From the IMG/VR virus record IMGVR_UViG_3300048997_000225, positions 1 to 64,000 of that record: 64,000 nt of DNA; one strand, written 5' to 3'. The stretch comes from a virus. Below the pieces are notes generated by a model. The model was not told the origin of the DNA, ran no database searches, and saw only the letters and a program-made list of their open reading frames with translations. Position 1 is the first letter of the stretch, and every line of letters starts with the position of its first letter. Position numbers and translations under genes: made by a program. This document shows, piece after piece, positions 15,718-24,193 of this stretch.

Positions 15718-16599
15718 ATGTCTGGAATTATTGAATTCGGTTTCGAAGAGTCCAAGGTTGTTAAACCCCAAGGTATTGATTCATTCAAACTCTCTCGTTC
15801 AGGAGAAGTCGCTCGGATTTCCATTATTATTTTTAAGTTATATCATGAGGTTATTTGGGCCCAAAAAGCTAAAGAAGCTGGCCGAGCGTTGACTGAAGAA
15901 GAAAAGCAAATGTATCTGACTAAGGTCAATTCCAAATTGGCTGAAAAATTGGGCAAGAAACCTGAAGAACTTACTGAATTTGATAGATTGGATATCAATT
16001 CGCCCAAATTTGGAACGGCGTTCACTCATTATAGAGACGGCATCGGCAGTATTCGATGTTTGAGCAAATATGAAGGCGGCAATTTAGTCAAACCCGAAAT
16101 TTGTTGCAATGATATCGGGGAAGCTGAACAGCAAGTTGCCACGTTGGTTTTGAAATATCCGGTCGAAAAAGATGGAAAAATCGATTTAGATTTGCTCAAA
16201 CAACGCAAATATACTGAAATCATGACTTGGCGTATGAGTGCAAAGCGCTTTAAGAAAATTGAAAGCACTTATACTGATGCGCGTAATAACAAGATGCCAG
16301 TTATCGATCTCAAGTTAACTTTGGATGGTGATCCAAAGTACAAGAAATTGGTTCCTGAAAACGGATATACAGCGGCTTGGGCACGTGAAGACGCAGATCC
16401 GGAGCTGCGTCGATGGGTACTGGAGAGCGGGCTCCGGAATGTTAAATACCTCAAGTCGGAGCTTGGTTTCGAAATGAGTAAAGAGAAGCTCACGGAACGT
16501 CTTCGAGGCGCTTCGGAAAGTGCAGCGGCTCTGTCTGGTGGTGAGGCTTCAGCGGCTTCTCCGCAGATTACTACGTCATACGACGCGCTTCTCGAATAA
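15718..16599 (+). CDS. Putative single-stranded DNA-binding protein
   Basis: A 293-aa protein with one of the strongest Shine-Dalgarno sequences in the window and its own structured leader, suggesting high expression. The N-terminal half is beta-rich (SFKLSRSGEVARISIIIFKLY). Cys residues in SIRCLSKYEGG and EICCNDIG could bind zinc. The C-terminal part is a Ser/Ala/Gly linker ending in the short acidic tail SYDALLE. Position just before ruvC and recA, abundance signals and an acidic tail after a flexible linker resemble phage ssDNA-binding proteins. No sequence signature proves this; a structural or capsid-associated protein is the alternative. Confidence 0.42.
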   Translation: MSGIIEFGFEESKVVKPQGIDSFKLSRSGEVARISIIIFKLYHEVIWAQKAKEAGRALTEEEKQMYLTKVNSKLAEKLGKKPEELTEFDRLDINSPKFGTAFTHYRDGIGSIRCLSKYEGGNLVKPEICCNDIGEAEQQVATLVLKYPVEKDGKIDLDLLKQRKYTEIMTWRMSAKRFKKIESTYTDARNNKMPVIDLKLTLDGDPKYKKLVPENGYTAAWAREDADPELRRWVLESGLRNVKYLKSELGFEMSKEKLTERLRGASESAAALSGGEASAASPQITTSYDALLE

Positions 16600-16613
16600 T
16601 AATATTCTAATAT

Positions 16614-16656
16614 AGAACTCGGTGACGCATTCACATCCAATGCGTCACCGAGTTCT
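16614..16656 (+). terminator. Long hairpin after the putative ssDNA-binding gene
   Basis: A perfect 17-bp GC-containing stem (16614-16630 with 16640-16656) with a 9-nt loop lies between two co-directional genes. No T-run follows on either strand, so it is not a canonical intrinsic terminator. It may attenuate readthrough into ruvC or protect the 3' end of the upstream mRNA. Confidence 0.55.
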
Positions 16657-16667
16657 AATAAAATCAA

Positions 16668-17390
16668 ATGCGTGCTTTGGGCTTGGATCCGAGTCTATCT
16701 GGCTATGGATATTGTGTATATGACACTGATGCATCAGTGACTGCCGAACGATTAGTATTATCAGGCCATGAATGCACTTTAAATTCGATTGTGCCTGTTG
16801 CTAGATTCATGCACTTCCGAGCATTGGTCAGCGACTTGCTCAGAAGATTCCGTGTAGACGTTGTTGGAATTGAAAGCCCGGCTTATGGAGGAGGTCCATA
16901 CGACGTCATCCATCATGGACTCATGCTGTTTTCTCTCGAGGCCATTTTTATGGCTCGCAAAGATTGCGTATTGTTCGATCCTATCACTTTAAAAATCCTA
17001 GCAACAGGAAATAGCGCTGCAGATAAAACCGATATGCAGCGTTCGGTCCAAATTGATAGAATGTGCCCGGACTTGTTACAAGCGGACGAAGCCGACGCCT
17101 ATCATGCGAGTCGGTTTGCCGCTCGATTCAATCAGCTGCGTTTAGGACTTTTAGACCCAGAGCAACTGACTGGTGATGAACAGAAAGTGTTCCTGGAGCG
17201 CACGAAGAAAATCAAACGGCGTTCCACCGGCTTACCAGTTATTCGAAGAACAGCGCACGTATTTCGAGAAAATAATAGGTTTTTCTCATTCAGTAAGATC
17301 CCGGAAGGGTCGATAGATCTCCCATTCAAATCCAATATCGATCCGAATCTTCTTAAATGGCTAGAACGTGATCAACAGAATCAGGAGTAA
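16668..17390 (+). CDS. ruvC: RuvC-like Holliday junction resolvase
   Basis: A 240-aa RNase H-fold endonuclease with the RuvC acidic residues in order: Asp7 in LGLDPSLSGYG, a Glu near 69 in VVGIESPAYGG, and the pair in ADEADAYH near 140-143. This family cuts four-way junctions symmetrically. It is about 60-70 residues longer than typical RuvC because of a basic C-terminal extension (ERTKKIKRR and beyond), which could bind DNA or a partner. It overlaps recA by one base, giving a ruvC-recA operon. RuvB is encoded 5 kb upstream. Confidence 0.88.
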   Translation: MRALGLDPSLSGYGYCVYDTDASVTAERLVLSGHECTLNSIVPVARFMHFRALVSDLLRRFRVDVVGIESPAYGGGPYDVIHHGLMLFSLEAIFMARKDCVLFDPITLKILATGNSAADKTDMQRSVQIDRMCPDLLQADEADAYHASRFAARFNQLRLGLLDPEQLTGDEQKVFLERTKKIKRRSTGLPVIRRTAHVFRENNRFFSFSKIPEGSIDLPFKSNIDPNLLKWLERDQQNQE

Positions 17391-17392
17391 TG

Positions 17393-18730
17393 ATGTCTAA
17401 GCAAATAATTAAATTACACAATAAATTGGCTCGATTTAAGGCTTCCGTTGATAAAAGAGCCGGTGCACTTGGTGATTTATTTGTTGAACCATCATTCAAA
17501 ATGGAGTATATTAATACTGGTAGCACAGTGCTCAATATGCTAATCGGCGGCTCTCGTTTGCCTGACGGAAATTTTGTGTGTCCCGGATATCCACGAGGTC
17601 GTATTTCTGAAGTATATGGACGGGAGAGCTCCGGAAAATCCACGCTAGCTTTGTCAGGAATGGCACAGGCCATTTTTAATGGAGGCAAAAATGATGGATG
17701 TGGATTCTATGTGGACTTGGAATGTGCAGTTGTAGATAAATATTCGATGTCCCTAGGAGTGGACTTTCGACCTGTTACTCAAAATGGATCTGGTCAGGCG
17801 CTCCGAGCTCAACCCCGGACTTTCGAAGAAGCCGAAGCTCTAGTAACTAATGCTGCACTTAACGGAGTGGATTTCATTGTTATTGACTCTGTTGCAGGTT
17901 TAATTTCCACTCGCGAAGTTAAACGCGATACTGTCGATGTCAAACAGAAACAAGGTGTAGCGGAAATTCCGAGACTCATGTCCAATTGGCTACCCAAGCT
18001 CCAGAATATTATTTCTAGGACTGGTAGTCATGTTATGTTCCTTAATCAAACACGCGATAAAATCGGGGCAATGGGTTACACCGAGGAAGCTTTAAAAAGC
18101 ACGACAGGTGGTAATGCCCTCAAATTCTGGGCTTCAATCAGATTGTTGCTCAAACCTAAAATGTCCACCAAAGCTAAACGTTATAATCCGATAATCAAGG
18201 CTTATGAAGAAGTACAAATAGCCACTGATATCGAAGTCAAGATGATTAAGAATAAGGTGGATGCCAAACAAGGGCATTCAGGGCTTATTACTATTCGTTA
18301 TGGAGTTGGTATTGATGAACTCCGAACTTTACTTAATGTCGCCGAAGCATATAATATTGCTAGACTTACTAAAAATGCGAAAAAGCAAGAAGTTTGGCAA
18401 TTCAAATCACAAAAGTCTGGCAAATTGATAGAGCAAGTCGGCATTGAAAAGTTTCGGCTTGCTCTAAAACAAATGGACGACGGAGCATTGTTGCAAGAAC
18501 TATCAGAACTTTGTATGAATAAAATCGTCGAAGGTTACGAACTTATCAGTGATGAAGAACTTGCTTCATTGGCTGAAGGAGCGGTCAGTAAGCGGAATGA
18601 TGATGACGATGATTATGAAGCGTCCGATGCTCCTGTCGTTGAAATAGATGAGCAGACTGATACTGACGACGCGGAATTACCAGATCCGGTCGGTGCTACG
18701 TCTGCGATGGAACTGTTGGACTCACCTTAA
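17393..18730 (+). CDS. recA: RecA recombinase
   Basis: A 445-aa RecA-family recombinase. AGGAG at 17383 favours the second of two tandem ATGs. Walker A GRESSGKST is near residues 75-83. Other conserved blocks are VDLECAV (about 105), FIVIDSVAGL (Walker B, about 162-171), MFLNQTRDKIG (about 215-225) and TTGGNALKFWASIRL (about 240-255). It is longer than bacterial RecA (about 350 aa): a 90-100 residue C-terminal region ends in a very acidic tail (DDDDDYE) and SAMELLDSP. It should form filaments on ssDNA for strand exchange together with the phage Ruv and SbcC-like proteins. Confidence 0.95.
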   Translation: MSKQIIKLHNKLARFKASVDKRAGALGDLFVEPSFKMEYINTGSTVLNMLIGGSRLPDGNFVCPGYPRGRISEVYGRESSGKSTLALSGMAQAIFNGGKNDGCGFYVDLECAVVDKYSMSLGVDFRPVTQNGSGQALRAQPRTFEEAEALVTNAALNGVDFIVIDSVAGLISTREVKRDTVDVKQKQGVAEIPRLMSNWLPKLQNIISRTGSHVMFLNQTRDKIGAMGYTEEALKSTTGGNALKFWASIRLLLKPKMSTKAKRYNPIIKAYEEVQIATDIEVKMIKNKVDAKQGHSGLITIRYGVGIDELRTLLNVAEAYNIARLTKNAKKQEVWQFKSQKSGKLIEQVGIEKFRLALKQMDDGALLQELSELCMNKIVEGYELISDEELASLAEGAVSKRNDDDDDYEASDAPVVEIDEQTDTDDAELPDPVGATSAMELLDSP

Positions 18731-18749
18731 TTCAAGCGTATTTTCTTAT

Positions 18750-19187
18750 ATGAATACTGAACAAGTTGTAGCTGAACGCCAACAACACAATAAATGCAGC
18801 ATCGGAGTCTATTGTTCAGAGCATAGCTTCATACCCATGAATGAAGCGGAAGAACTCCGGGATAAACTAGAAGTGGCGATCGACGGAGATCATCGGAATA
18901 TTAAAGAATTTCGAGACGCTTTGCGTACGTTATTAGAACAAGTGGATGCAAGAGATTCTTGTGCATATTTATCAGCTAATCGAGCGGCTAACGCTGAAGA
19001 TATACGAGCTCAAGGCTGGTCAGTAGCAGTACATAATGATTATAAGATAGACGGTGTTTCGCATACTTTTTGGCTATTTACCAAAAATGGACAAGCGATA
19101 AAAGGTGAGGGGCGAACCGACGCCGACGCATTATATGAAGTTCGGAAACTAATATCTAAAGGACCTATAAATGTCAGTCAAACGTGA
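18750..19187 (+). CDS. Unknown protein
   Basis: A 145-aa protein from ATG 18750; the longer open frame overlaps the recA tail. It has a helical centre (EAEELRDKLEVAI, EFRDALRTLLEQV) and a C-terminal beta-rich part resembling a small sandwich (AQGWSVAVHNDYKIDG, HTFWLFTKNGQAIKGEG), ending with a helix. The domain is unrecognised. Its last 17 bases overlap the next gene, suggesting co-translation with the SbcC/RecF-like ATPase. Confidence 0.52.
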   Translation: MNTEQVVAERQQHNKCSIGVYCSEHSFIPMNEAEELRDKLEVAIDGDHRNIKEFRDALRTLLEQVDARDSCAYLSANRAANAEDIRAQGWSVAVHNDYKIDGVSHTFWLFTKNGQAIKGEGRTDADALYEVRKLISKGPINVSQT

Positions 19188-20496
19188 GCTTTCACCTATT
19201 TCAGTCCAAATCACTAACTTTCAAAGTATCGGGAATCTCCAATTCGCTATTGAAGGTTTCACTTGTATCAAAGGCTCGACCAATCTTGGTAAGAGCGCAA
19301 TCATGCGAGCCATCGCAGGAGCGCTTCTTAACAAATCAGTTGTTGGATTGGTTCGGAAAGGTGAAAAATTTAGCACAGTTGATCTACAGTCCAGAACTTG
19401 GGGAATTAAATGGGAAAAGGGAGAAAAGGGTATAAACCGCTATTGGCTCCCTGGCGAAGATAAACCTAAAGATAAATTAGGTCAGGGTCAATCTGATATT
19501 ACGGTGCAGTTAGGATTCGGATCAGTCAAAATTGGAAAAGATGATTTATATCCATGGTATGCAGACCAGTTCCACCCGGTTTTTTTGCTTGATCAAACAG
19601 GACCATCGGTTACAGACTTCATATCTGAAGTCTCTCATTTAGAATTTTATCAAGATGCAATACTTATTAACGTAAGGAATCGATCTCGATTCCTACAAGA
19701 ATCTGGATTAAAAGAAGCTACCACCGTCCAATTACGGGAAGCAATATTGCATTTTGATCCTCTGGATAATATTTTAACAATCGAGAAAGAATTAATTGAT
19801 CAGTTAGATTCCATCAATAAATATCAAGATAAATTGATACTTGCAGAATCTTTATATAACAATCTAAATAACGAAGCAAGAGCTATTGAAAGATTCTTCT
19901 CTGTTAAAGATGTGAAGGTTCCGAATGATGATTTTGTGGAACCACTACATCGATTAACAATCGCTTGGAATTTGTCACAAATTTGTGATAGTATTGCAAA
20001 ATCGATTTTAACAATACGTGAAGTTAGTAATTTATCAATCCCCAATGATGTTATTGCTAACGATTTACAAAGATTGAACACTGCAGCACAATTCCTTGTG
20101 ATAGAAACATTACAAAATAATATTAATCATATTGATGTTATTCACGGAGTTCAGATTCCGAATCCAATACTCAATCAAGAATTAGAAGAAATCATGCGAC
20201 TCCATCAATTAGCGTCGAATTTGGAGACAGCATTAGCTTCTTATCATGACCTTGGAACTGAATTGCCTGAGATTCCAGATAATGATATTGACATTGCTAC
20301 AATCCAGTTAATGTCGGAAATATTAACTGGAGTCGAAAGTTGTGAATCTGATATTCAGCAATTTGAATCACAATTAATTATCATGGATTCTTCCATTAAA
20401 GATGTTGAATCTGAAATCGGAAAAATCCCGATTTGTCCAACTTGCCGTCAAGTTATCACTCCTCCAGTAGTCCATCAAACACATATCAATTCATAA
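19171..20496 (+). CDS. RecF/SbcC-like ATPase, N-terminal half ending at a zinc hook
   Basis: A 441-aa protein. The N-terminus has the SMC/Rad50/RecF opening (ISVQITNFQSIGNLQFAIEG) and Walker A GSTNLGKS at about residues 34-41. A long helical coil spans about 165-415, and the chain ends just after CPTCRQVI (about 423-430), the zinc-hook motif that normally lies at the middle of SbcC or Rad50. The returning coil, ABC signature and Walker B are absent. The following gene, in frame after TAA-GTC, has none of these. The missing lobe may be encoded elsewhere, or this is a distinct one-lobed phage ATPase. It probably acts in DNA-end processing with RecA. Confidence 0.75.
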   Translation: MSVKRELSPISVQITNFQSIGNLQFAIEGFTCIKGSTNLGKSAIMRAIAGALLNKSVVGLVRKGEKFSTVDLQSRTWGIKWEKGEKGINRYWLPGEDKPKDKLGQGQSDITVQLGFGSVKIGKDDLYPWYADQFHPVFLLDQTGPSVTDFISEVSHLEFYQDAILINVRNRSRFLQESGLKEATTVQLREAILHFDPLDNILTIEKELIDQLDSINKYQDKLILAESLYNNLNNEARAIERFFSVKDVKVPNDDFVEPLHRLTIAWNLSQICDSIAKSILTIREVSNLSIPNDVIANDLQRLNTAAQFLVIETLQNNINHIDVIHGVQIPNPILNQELEEIMRLHQLASNLETALASYHDLGTELPEIPDNDIDIATIQLMSEILTGVESCESDIQQFESQLIIMDSSIKDVESEIGKIPICPTCRQVITPPVVHQTHINS

Positions 20497-20499
20497 GTC

Positions 20500-20874
20500 A
20501 TGCCTCAAGATCAATCTAGTTTATTATTAATAGCAAGACTGAACGGAATCGCATCCGGCGTTCATAATGCCTCAACAGCTGAAATCCAAGCCATGGCTTA
20601 TTTACTCCTGAAGATGCATTATGAACGCGACAAATCATATGTCGCCCAAAAAGAATTCGCAGATGACTATGAACAAATTTGTTTGGAATTACGTGCTCAA
20701 AACACAAAACTTAGTTCAGCTAAGGAAGAAATCAATAGATTAAATACACTTATCGGAGCGCTAGCTTCAGATTGTGAATACTTGGCAGAACATTATCCTA
20801 AATTGGATCAAAATAAGATCAAAACACCGCACGGACAAGTATTATTTAATAATTTATTTCTAGCTTTGGTTTAA
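20500..20874 (+). CDS. Unknown coiled-coil protein
   Basis: A 124-aa, largely helical protein with a heptad-like centre (CLELRAQNTKLSSAKEEINR, about residues 64-83). It lies in the same frame as the preceding SbcC-like gene, separated by TAA and one codon. Its stop overlaps that of the convergent gene. It may be a partner of the upstream ATPase; there is no motif. Confidence 0.5.
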   Translation: MPQDQSSLLLIARLNGIASGVHNASTAEIQAMAYLLLKMHYERDKSYVAQKEFADDYEQICLELRAQNTKLSSAKEEINRLNTLIGALASDCEYLAEHYPKLDQNKIKTPHGQVLFNNLFLALV

Positions 20875-21416
20875 ATATCGTTGGCTTCGGGCGGTAAATC
20901 CGTTTTTTTACCGGTCAACACTGGGAACAAATCTGTTATATCATGTATCATCATTGCACCGGGTCCACCACCAGCAAGTATCAATGACTGCAACCATGGG
21001 ATTCCGAGCCCGATATTGGTAGCGATAAAAGCAATTAATCCAACTCCAATGGATATTACCTTTAACCAAGCTTTGCCTTTAACAGTCGTGAAATAACTCT
21101 TCCAAGACCGTAATAATGAAAGAATCCCTTTCAGTACGACTGCAAAAACAGCTGCAAACGCAATAGTCTTTGCAGTCGTTTCTTCATGTTTTTGATCTTC
21201 TTCAACTTTAACTTTTTCTATTGTTTTATCCTCATTTTTAGTAAATTTAGCTGTTACTTGTTTTTGTTCAGCCAGCTTTTGATTGAGATCCAAGATCTGC
21301 TGACATAAATCTTGAGGACCATCGCAGCCTTTAGGTTGAGCAACAACTAATTTGCTCAAAGATCCAAATAATGCTAATACGATTACAATGATCACAAAAT
21401 ATAGTCTATATTTCAT
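20871..21416 (-). CDS. Membrane protein with signal-anchor and two C-terminal membrane segments
   Basis: A 181-aa protein. An N-terminal hydrophobic segment (about residues 5-26) is followed by Cys pairs (GCDGPQDLC) and a charged coil (about 35-80). Hydrophobic segments follow at about 84-102 and 117-145 (ISIGVGLIAFIATNIGLGIP). The topology resembles a holin or membrane-anchored lysis accessory, but there is no family match. It is the last gene of a three-gene operon joined by ATGA overlaps, after the HExxH peptidase and ferritin-like genes. Confidence 0.55.
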   Translation of the reverse strand: MKYRLYFVIIVIVLALFGSLSKLVVAQPKGCDGPQDLCQQILDLNQKLAEQKQVTAKFTKNEDKTIEKVKVEEDQKHEETTAKTIAFAAVFAVVLKGILSLLRSWKSYFTTVKGKAWLKVISIGVGLIAFIATNIGLGIPWLQSLILAGGGPGAMMIHDITDLFPVLTGKKTDLPPEANDI

Positions 21417-21967
21417 GGTGAAATTTCTTTCCTTAATTTTTCAACAGTGGCGCCATACCACTTTTCAATCGATTTCGGAAATGGCCACATCCATAGATAA
21501 TCCGATGATGTGAAGTGCCCAGTTAATTGTTGTTTATATTTAATATCATCTAAAGCTGACATTCCATAAAATTCGGCTCGGGCTCGCATACTTTCTTCGT
21601 ATGCTTCTTTTTCAAATTTAGCTCGAAAATACGCCAAGCCGATTGGGAATATAATGAATAAATATAAAATCGAAAAAATAAACTGGCTATATTTCCGAGC
21701 TTGTCGCATATGAACAAGCTCGTGTCTAATTACTGCGACTCTTTCTAATTCGCTGGAATTATTGTAATTATTTGGAACATAAATAGTATGTCCAATAGTT
21801 GTATAATAATTGTCCATGAATTGAGTATTTTTACCGAACGTCAAAATTTTCAAGAATATTGAAATACTTTTCATGAATAAACTATTGGATTTGGGCCGGA
21901 TTTTGAAATCCGGGAATTCTTGAATTGCTGAATTCAATAGCACATTTAACTGTCGAATGCCATTCAT
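21413..21967 (-). CDS. Putative membrane-associated zinc metallopeptidase (HExxH)
   Basis: A 184-aa protein with the zinc-binding motif HELVH at residues 82-86 in AVIRHELVHMRQARKY. A hydrophobic segment follows (about 95-115, IFSILYLFIIFPIGLAYF), then an acidic helix FEKEAYEESMRARAEF that may supply the third metal ligand. This arrangement occurs in short uncharacterised phage and bacterial proteins. The substrate is unknown; lysis and host-protein cleavage are both possible. ATGA overlaps couple it to both neighbours. Confidence 0.65.
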   Translation of the reverse strand: MNGIRQLNVLLNSAIQEFPDFKIRPKSNSLFMKSISIFLKILTFGKNTQFMDNYYTTIGHTIYVPNNYNNSSELERVAVIRHELVHMRQARKYSQFIFSILYLFIIFPIGLAYFRAKFEKEAYEESMRARAEFYGMSALDDIKYKQQLTGHFTSSDYLWMWPFPKSIEKWYGATVEKLRKEISP

Positions 21968-22554
21968 TGTAATACCTCATTCCCCATTCGCCTGAGATCG
22001 TCGATATGGTGAGAGTCCTTCAGCATCAAATCTTCCATCAAAACTCGCAATGCATCTTGCGTTCCTGCTAATTCAATGATTCGACGTTCGGTCTCAATTG
22101 CCTTCAACTCTAGATTGAGCAACACTGTGAAAAATCCAGTCAAATTAGCAGGACAAATTGGAACGTTTAACGTCGCAAGTATTGGGTCCCCACCAAATCC
22201 AATAATTTTCATTGCAATTGCATATGCATGTTCACGTTCATCTTTGGAATGTTCATACCAATGATCAACTAAAGAATCTCTCCAAGGCCCACGCGTTCTA
22301 TCAGAAAAACTCCTGTAAGTAGCATCTTTTTGATATTTTAAAGACAGCAACCCACTGAGTTCAGCAATTATTTGTCCAGAAGGAGCATTTAATATGCCTT
22401 CTGGACTAGATGTTATAGGAACGTCAGATTCGAGCGCTATTACTACTTTCCCAATTTCGATAGCTAATTTGGATTTGCTGGGATGTTGAGCTTTATTTAA
22501 TGCGTTAGCAATTCGTAAAATACGGCCTTGGAGATTGATATTAGAAGCTGACAT
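21964..22554 (-). CDS. Ferritin-like superfamily protein
   Basis: A 196-aa helical protein with EREHAYAIAMKI at about residues 105-116, LNLELKAIETERRIIEL at about 145-161 and DSHHIDDLRRM near 180-190. Glu and His residues spaced in four long helices match the di-iron pattern of bacterioferritin and related proteins (ExxH in helices 2 and 4). The N-terminal 60 residues are extra. It could store iron, detoxify oxidants or have another role. ATG 22554 follows an in-frame TTG at 22557. It is the first gene of the reverse operon. Confidence 0.62.
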   Translation of the reverse strand: MSASNINLQGRILRIANALNKAQHPSKSKLAIEIGKVVIALESDVPITSSPEGILNAPSGQIIAELSGLLSLKYQKDATYRSFSDRTRGPWRDSLVDHWYEHSKDEREHAYAIAMKIIGFGGDPILATLNVPICPANLTGFFTVLLNLELKAIETERRIIELAGTQDALRVLMEDLMLKDSHHIDDLRRMGNEVLQ

Positions 22555-22609
22555 CAATCTTATTATTGATTAAAAGTTGTTCCAATAAATAACTGAGTAG
22601 AGTTATATT

Positions 22610-22909
22610 GTGAAGAATATTGATTGGCAATTAATCGGGGATGATGGCCGATTGTTGCTTTTGACAGCAGAAGAAATAATTCTAAATGGACTGTTCTTTA
22701 TGGCAGATTTCCGAGACACTCATGCAGCATATTATAATGTAGTCCATAGATGGTTAGGTGTAGATAATACTGGAGTATGGTTTGGAGAAGGTCCTGCCAC
22801 GTTAATTAATGGCATATGGTACGTTCGTAAAGATTTGGAATTAATAATTAAATATCCGAACCATCAGCCCGATGTCAATCATATATCTTTAGAAATTATA
22901 TTACCGTAA
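22610..22909 (+). CDS. Small unknown protein
   Basis: A 99-aa protein starting at GTG 22610. It is beta-rich (LIGDDGRLLLLTAEEI, VWFGEGPATLINGIWYVRKD) without Cys motif, signal peptide or membrane segment. It is divergent from the ferritin-like gene across a 55-bp gap. The family is not recognised. Confidence 0.45.
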   Translation: MKNIDWQLIGDDGRLLLLTAEEIILNGLFFMADFRDTHAAYYNVVHRWLGVDNTGVWFGEGPATLINGIWYVRKDLELIIKYPNHQPDVNHISLEIILP

Positions 22910-22938
22910 ATCTATATGTTGATATCATAAATCACTTT

Positions 22939-23517
22939 ATGAAAAGCCAAGATTATTTGACGTCCGATCATCCGTCGTTTAAATGTAAAAACGCTTGGTT
23001 TATGTTTGCTTGCAAAAATCCCAACGGTCCAGGTTTTAGTAAATTGCTACTGGTCGAAGCCGAAAATGAATGTGCGGTAGCTGCTATTGAACGCTTGGTT
23101 GCTGTAGATGGTTATGTCAATCCAAGTTGTGAACTGTTGTCAGTCCATAGACAGTGCGTTTCGATTGGTATTCGATCGGATATGGCAGATCAATTGTCAT
23201 ATATCGAATTCATGTCAGACGTCGTAGAATATTCTAGATATAAGAATGATAAGCTAGCCATGGAAGCTTTCCAAAATTCATTGTCTCCGAAAGATAGAGA
23301 ACTGGCTATTGATCGGCTCACACGCAAACCGACGAGTCGATTAGTTCAAACAATGAAACCTCGCTCCAGTTCAATGCAAGAAGCTGAAGCCATATTGATT
23401 GATCTTGGATATAAATCCAATCAAGTGCGCCGTATGATTCAGGAGCTTGATGCGGATACTATGGCGCTTCCATTGGAAGCACTTATTAAGGCAATTCTAC
23501 AAAAACAAGCCGCATGA
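22939..23517 (+). CDS. Protein with a RuvA domain III-like C-terminus
   Basis: A 192-aa protein. The N-terminal 75 residues (KNAWFMFACKNPNGPG, LLLVEAENECAVAAIERL) look like a small alpha-beta domain I cannot name. The last 45 residues (EAEAILIDLGYKSNQVRRMI, then LEALIKAILQ) follow the RuvA C-terminal domain III pattern: a three-helix unit with LGYK and a final LIxxxL helix. In RuvA this domain contacts RuvB and regulates it. A phage RuvB is encoded at 11835 without a RuvA, so this protein is a good candidate adaptor. It overlaps the next gene by ATGA. Confidence 0.6.
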   Translation: MKSQDYLTSDHPSFKCKNAWFMFACKNPNGPGFSKLLLVEAENECAVAAIERLVAVDGYVNPSCELLSVHRQCVSIGIRSDMADQLSYIEFMSDVVEYSRYKNDKLAMEAFQNSLSPKDRELAIDRLTRKPTSRLVQTMKPRSSSMQEAEAILIDLGYKSNQVRRMIQELDADTMALPLEALIKAILQKQAA

Positions 23518-23777
23518 AGTATCTATCTGGAAAAAACCAAACAACCGATGATATTATGCAGAATTTAACTATTCAAACCGATTCAGTTAATGTGAATCTC
23601 GGAACAGTTAATAATGTTTATCAAGAAATCCCTGGACTAGAGCTCCAGTCAAATCCAACCAAGAGTCCGCATTTTAACGATTCAACGATTCAAATGTTGA
23701 ATATATTGTGTTGGGCAACACTCGTGTTGTTATTCGTCGGATTTTTAGGATTCATTATACTGGCTATTTCAATATAA
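23514..23777 (+). CDS. Small tail-anchored membrane protein
   Basis: An 87-aa protein whose first 60 residues are polar (TIQTDSVNVNLGTVNNVYQE) and whose C-terminus is one membrane helix (ILCWATLVLLFVGFLGFIIL, about residues 64-83). The start overlaps the previous stop and the stop overlaps the next ATG (TAATG). The function is unknown. Confidence 0.55.
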   Translation: MKYLSGKNQTTDDIMQNLTIQTDSVNVNLGTVNNVYQEIPGLELQSNPTKSPHFNDSTIQMLNILCWATLVLLFVGFLGFIILAISI

Positions 23778-24193
23778 TGAATATATCCATAGCGTATGGT
23801 CCAGCTACAGGTTTGATTCCGGAGTACAGACCGTATGTTCCTGATAGATTAATTATTCAATCACAACATGGTTATCAAATCATTGGTCGAGACGTGACCA
23901 ACGCGGTAACTATATTATTAGATGATATGAATCAATTATTCCACAAGAATTGGTTCCGGCAGTGTGATATTTCTGGATTCACATTAGGAATACATTGGTT
24001 GTGTATCGAAGAAGACGTTATCCAGTTATTTGAATTGGATAACGAAGCCAAATGGCGTTCGCAACGGGCACAACAGTTATTATTAGATATCAATAACTGC
24101 AAAAACAATCCGTTACGAGCCATCAGTCTTATTCAAGCTTCGTCGGCTATGATAGCCATACCTTTTTCGGAATTAGTGAAGAAACTGGCTTAA
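23777..24193 (+). CDS. Unknown protein
   Basis: A 138-aa soluble protein from ATG 23777, which overlaps the previous stop; the longer frame from 23708 lies inside the previous gene. It has mixed beta and helical content with a helical C-terminus (AIPFSELVKKLA). It converges on a reverse gene with a 21-bp overlap. The domain is unrecognised. Confidence 0.48.
   Translation: MNISIAYGPATGLIPEYRPYVPDRLIIQSQHGYQIIGRDVTNAVTILLDDMNQLFHKNWFRQCDISGFTLGIHWLCIEEDVIQLFELDNEAKWRSQRAQQLLLDINNCKNNPLRAISLIQASSAMIAIPFSELVKKLA

Noticed and set aside
16614-16656. Attachment site or CRISPR-like repeat
   Set aside because: It is a single hairpin with no second copy or flanking integrase; no repeat-spacer array occurs in the window.
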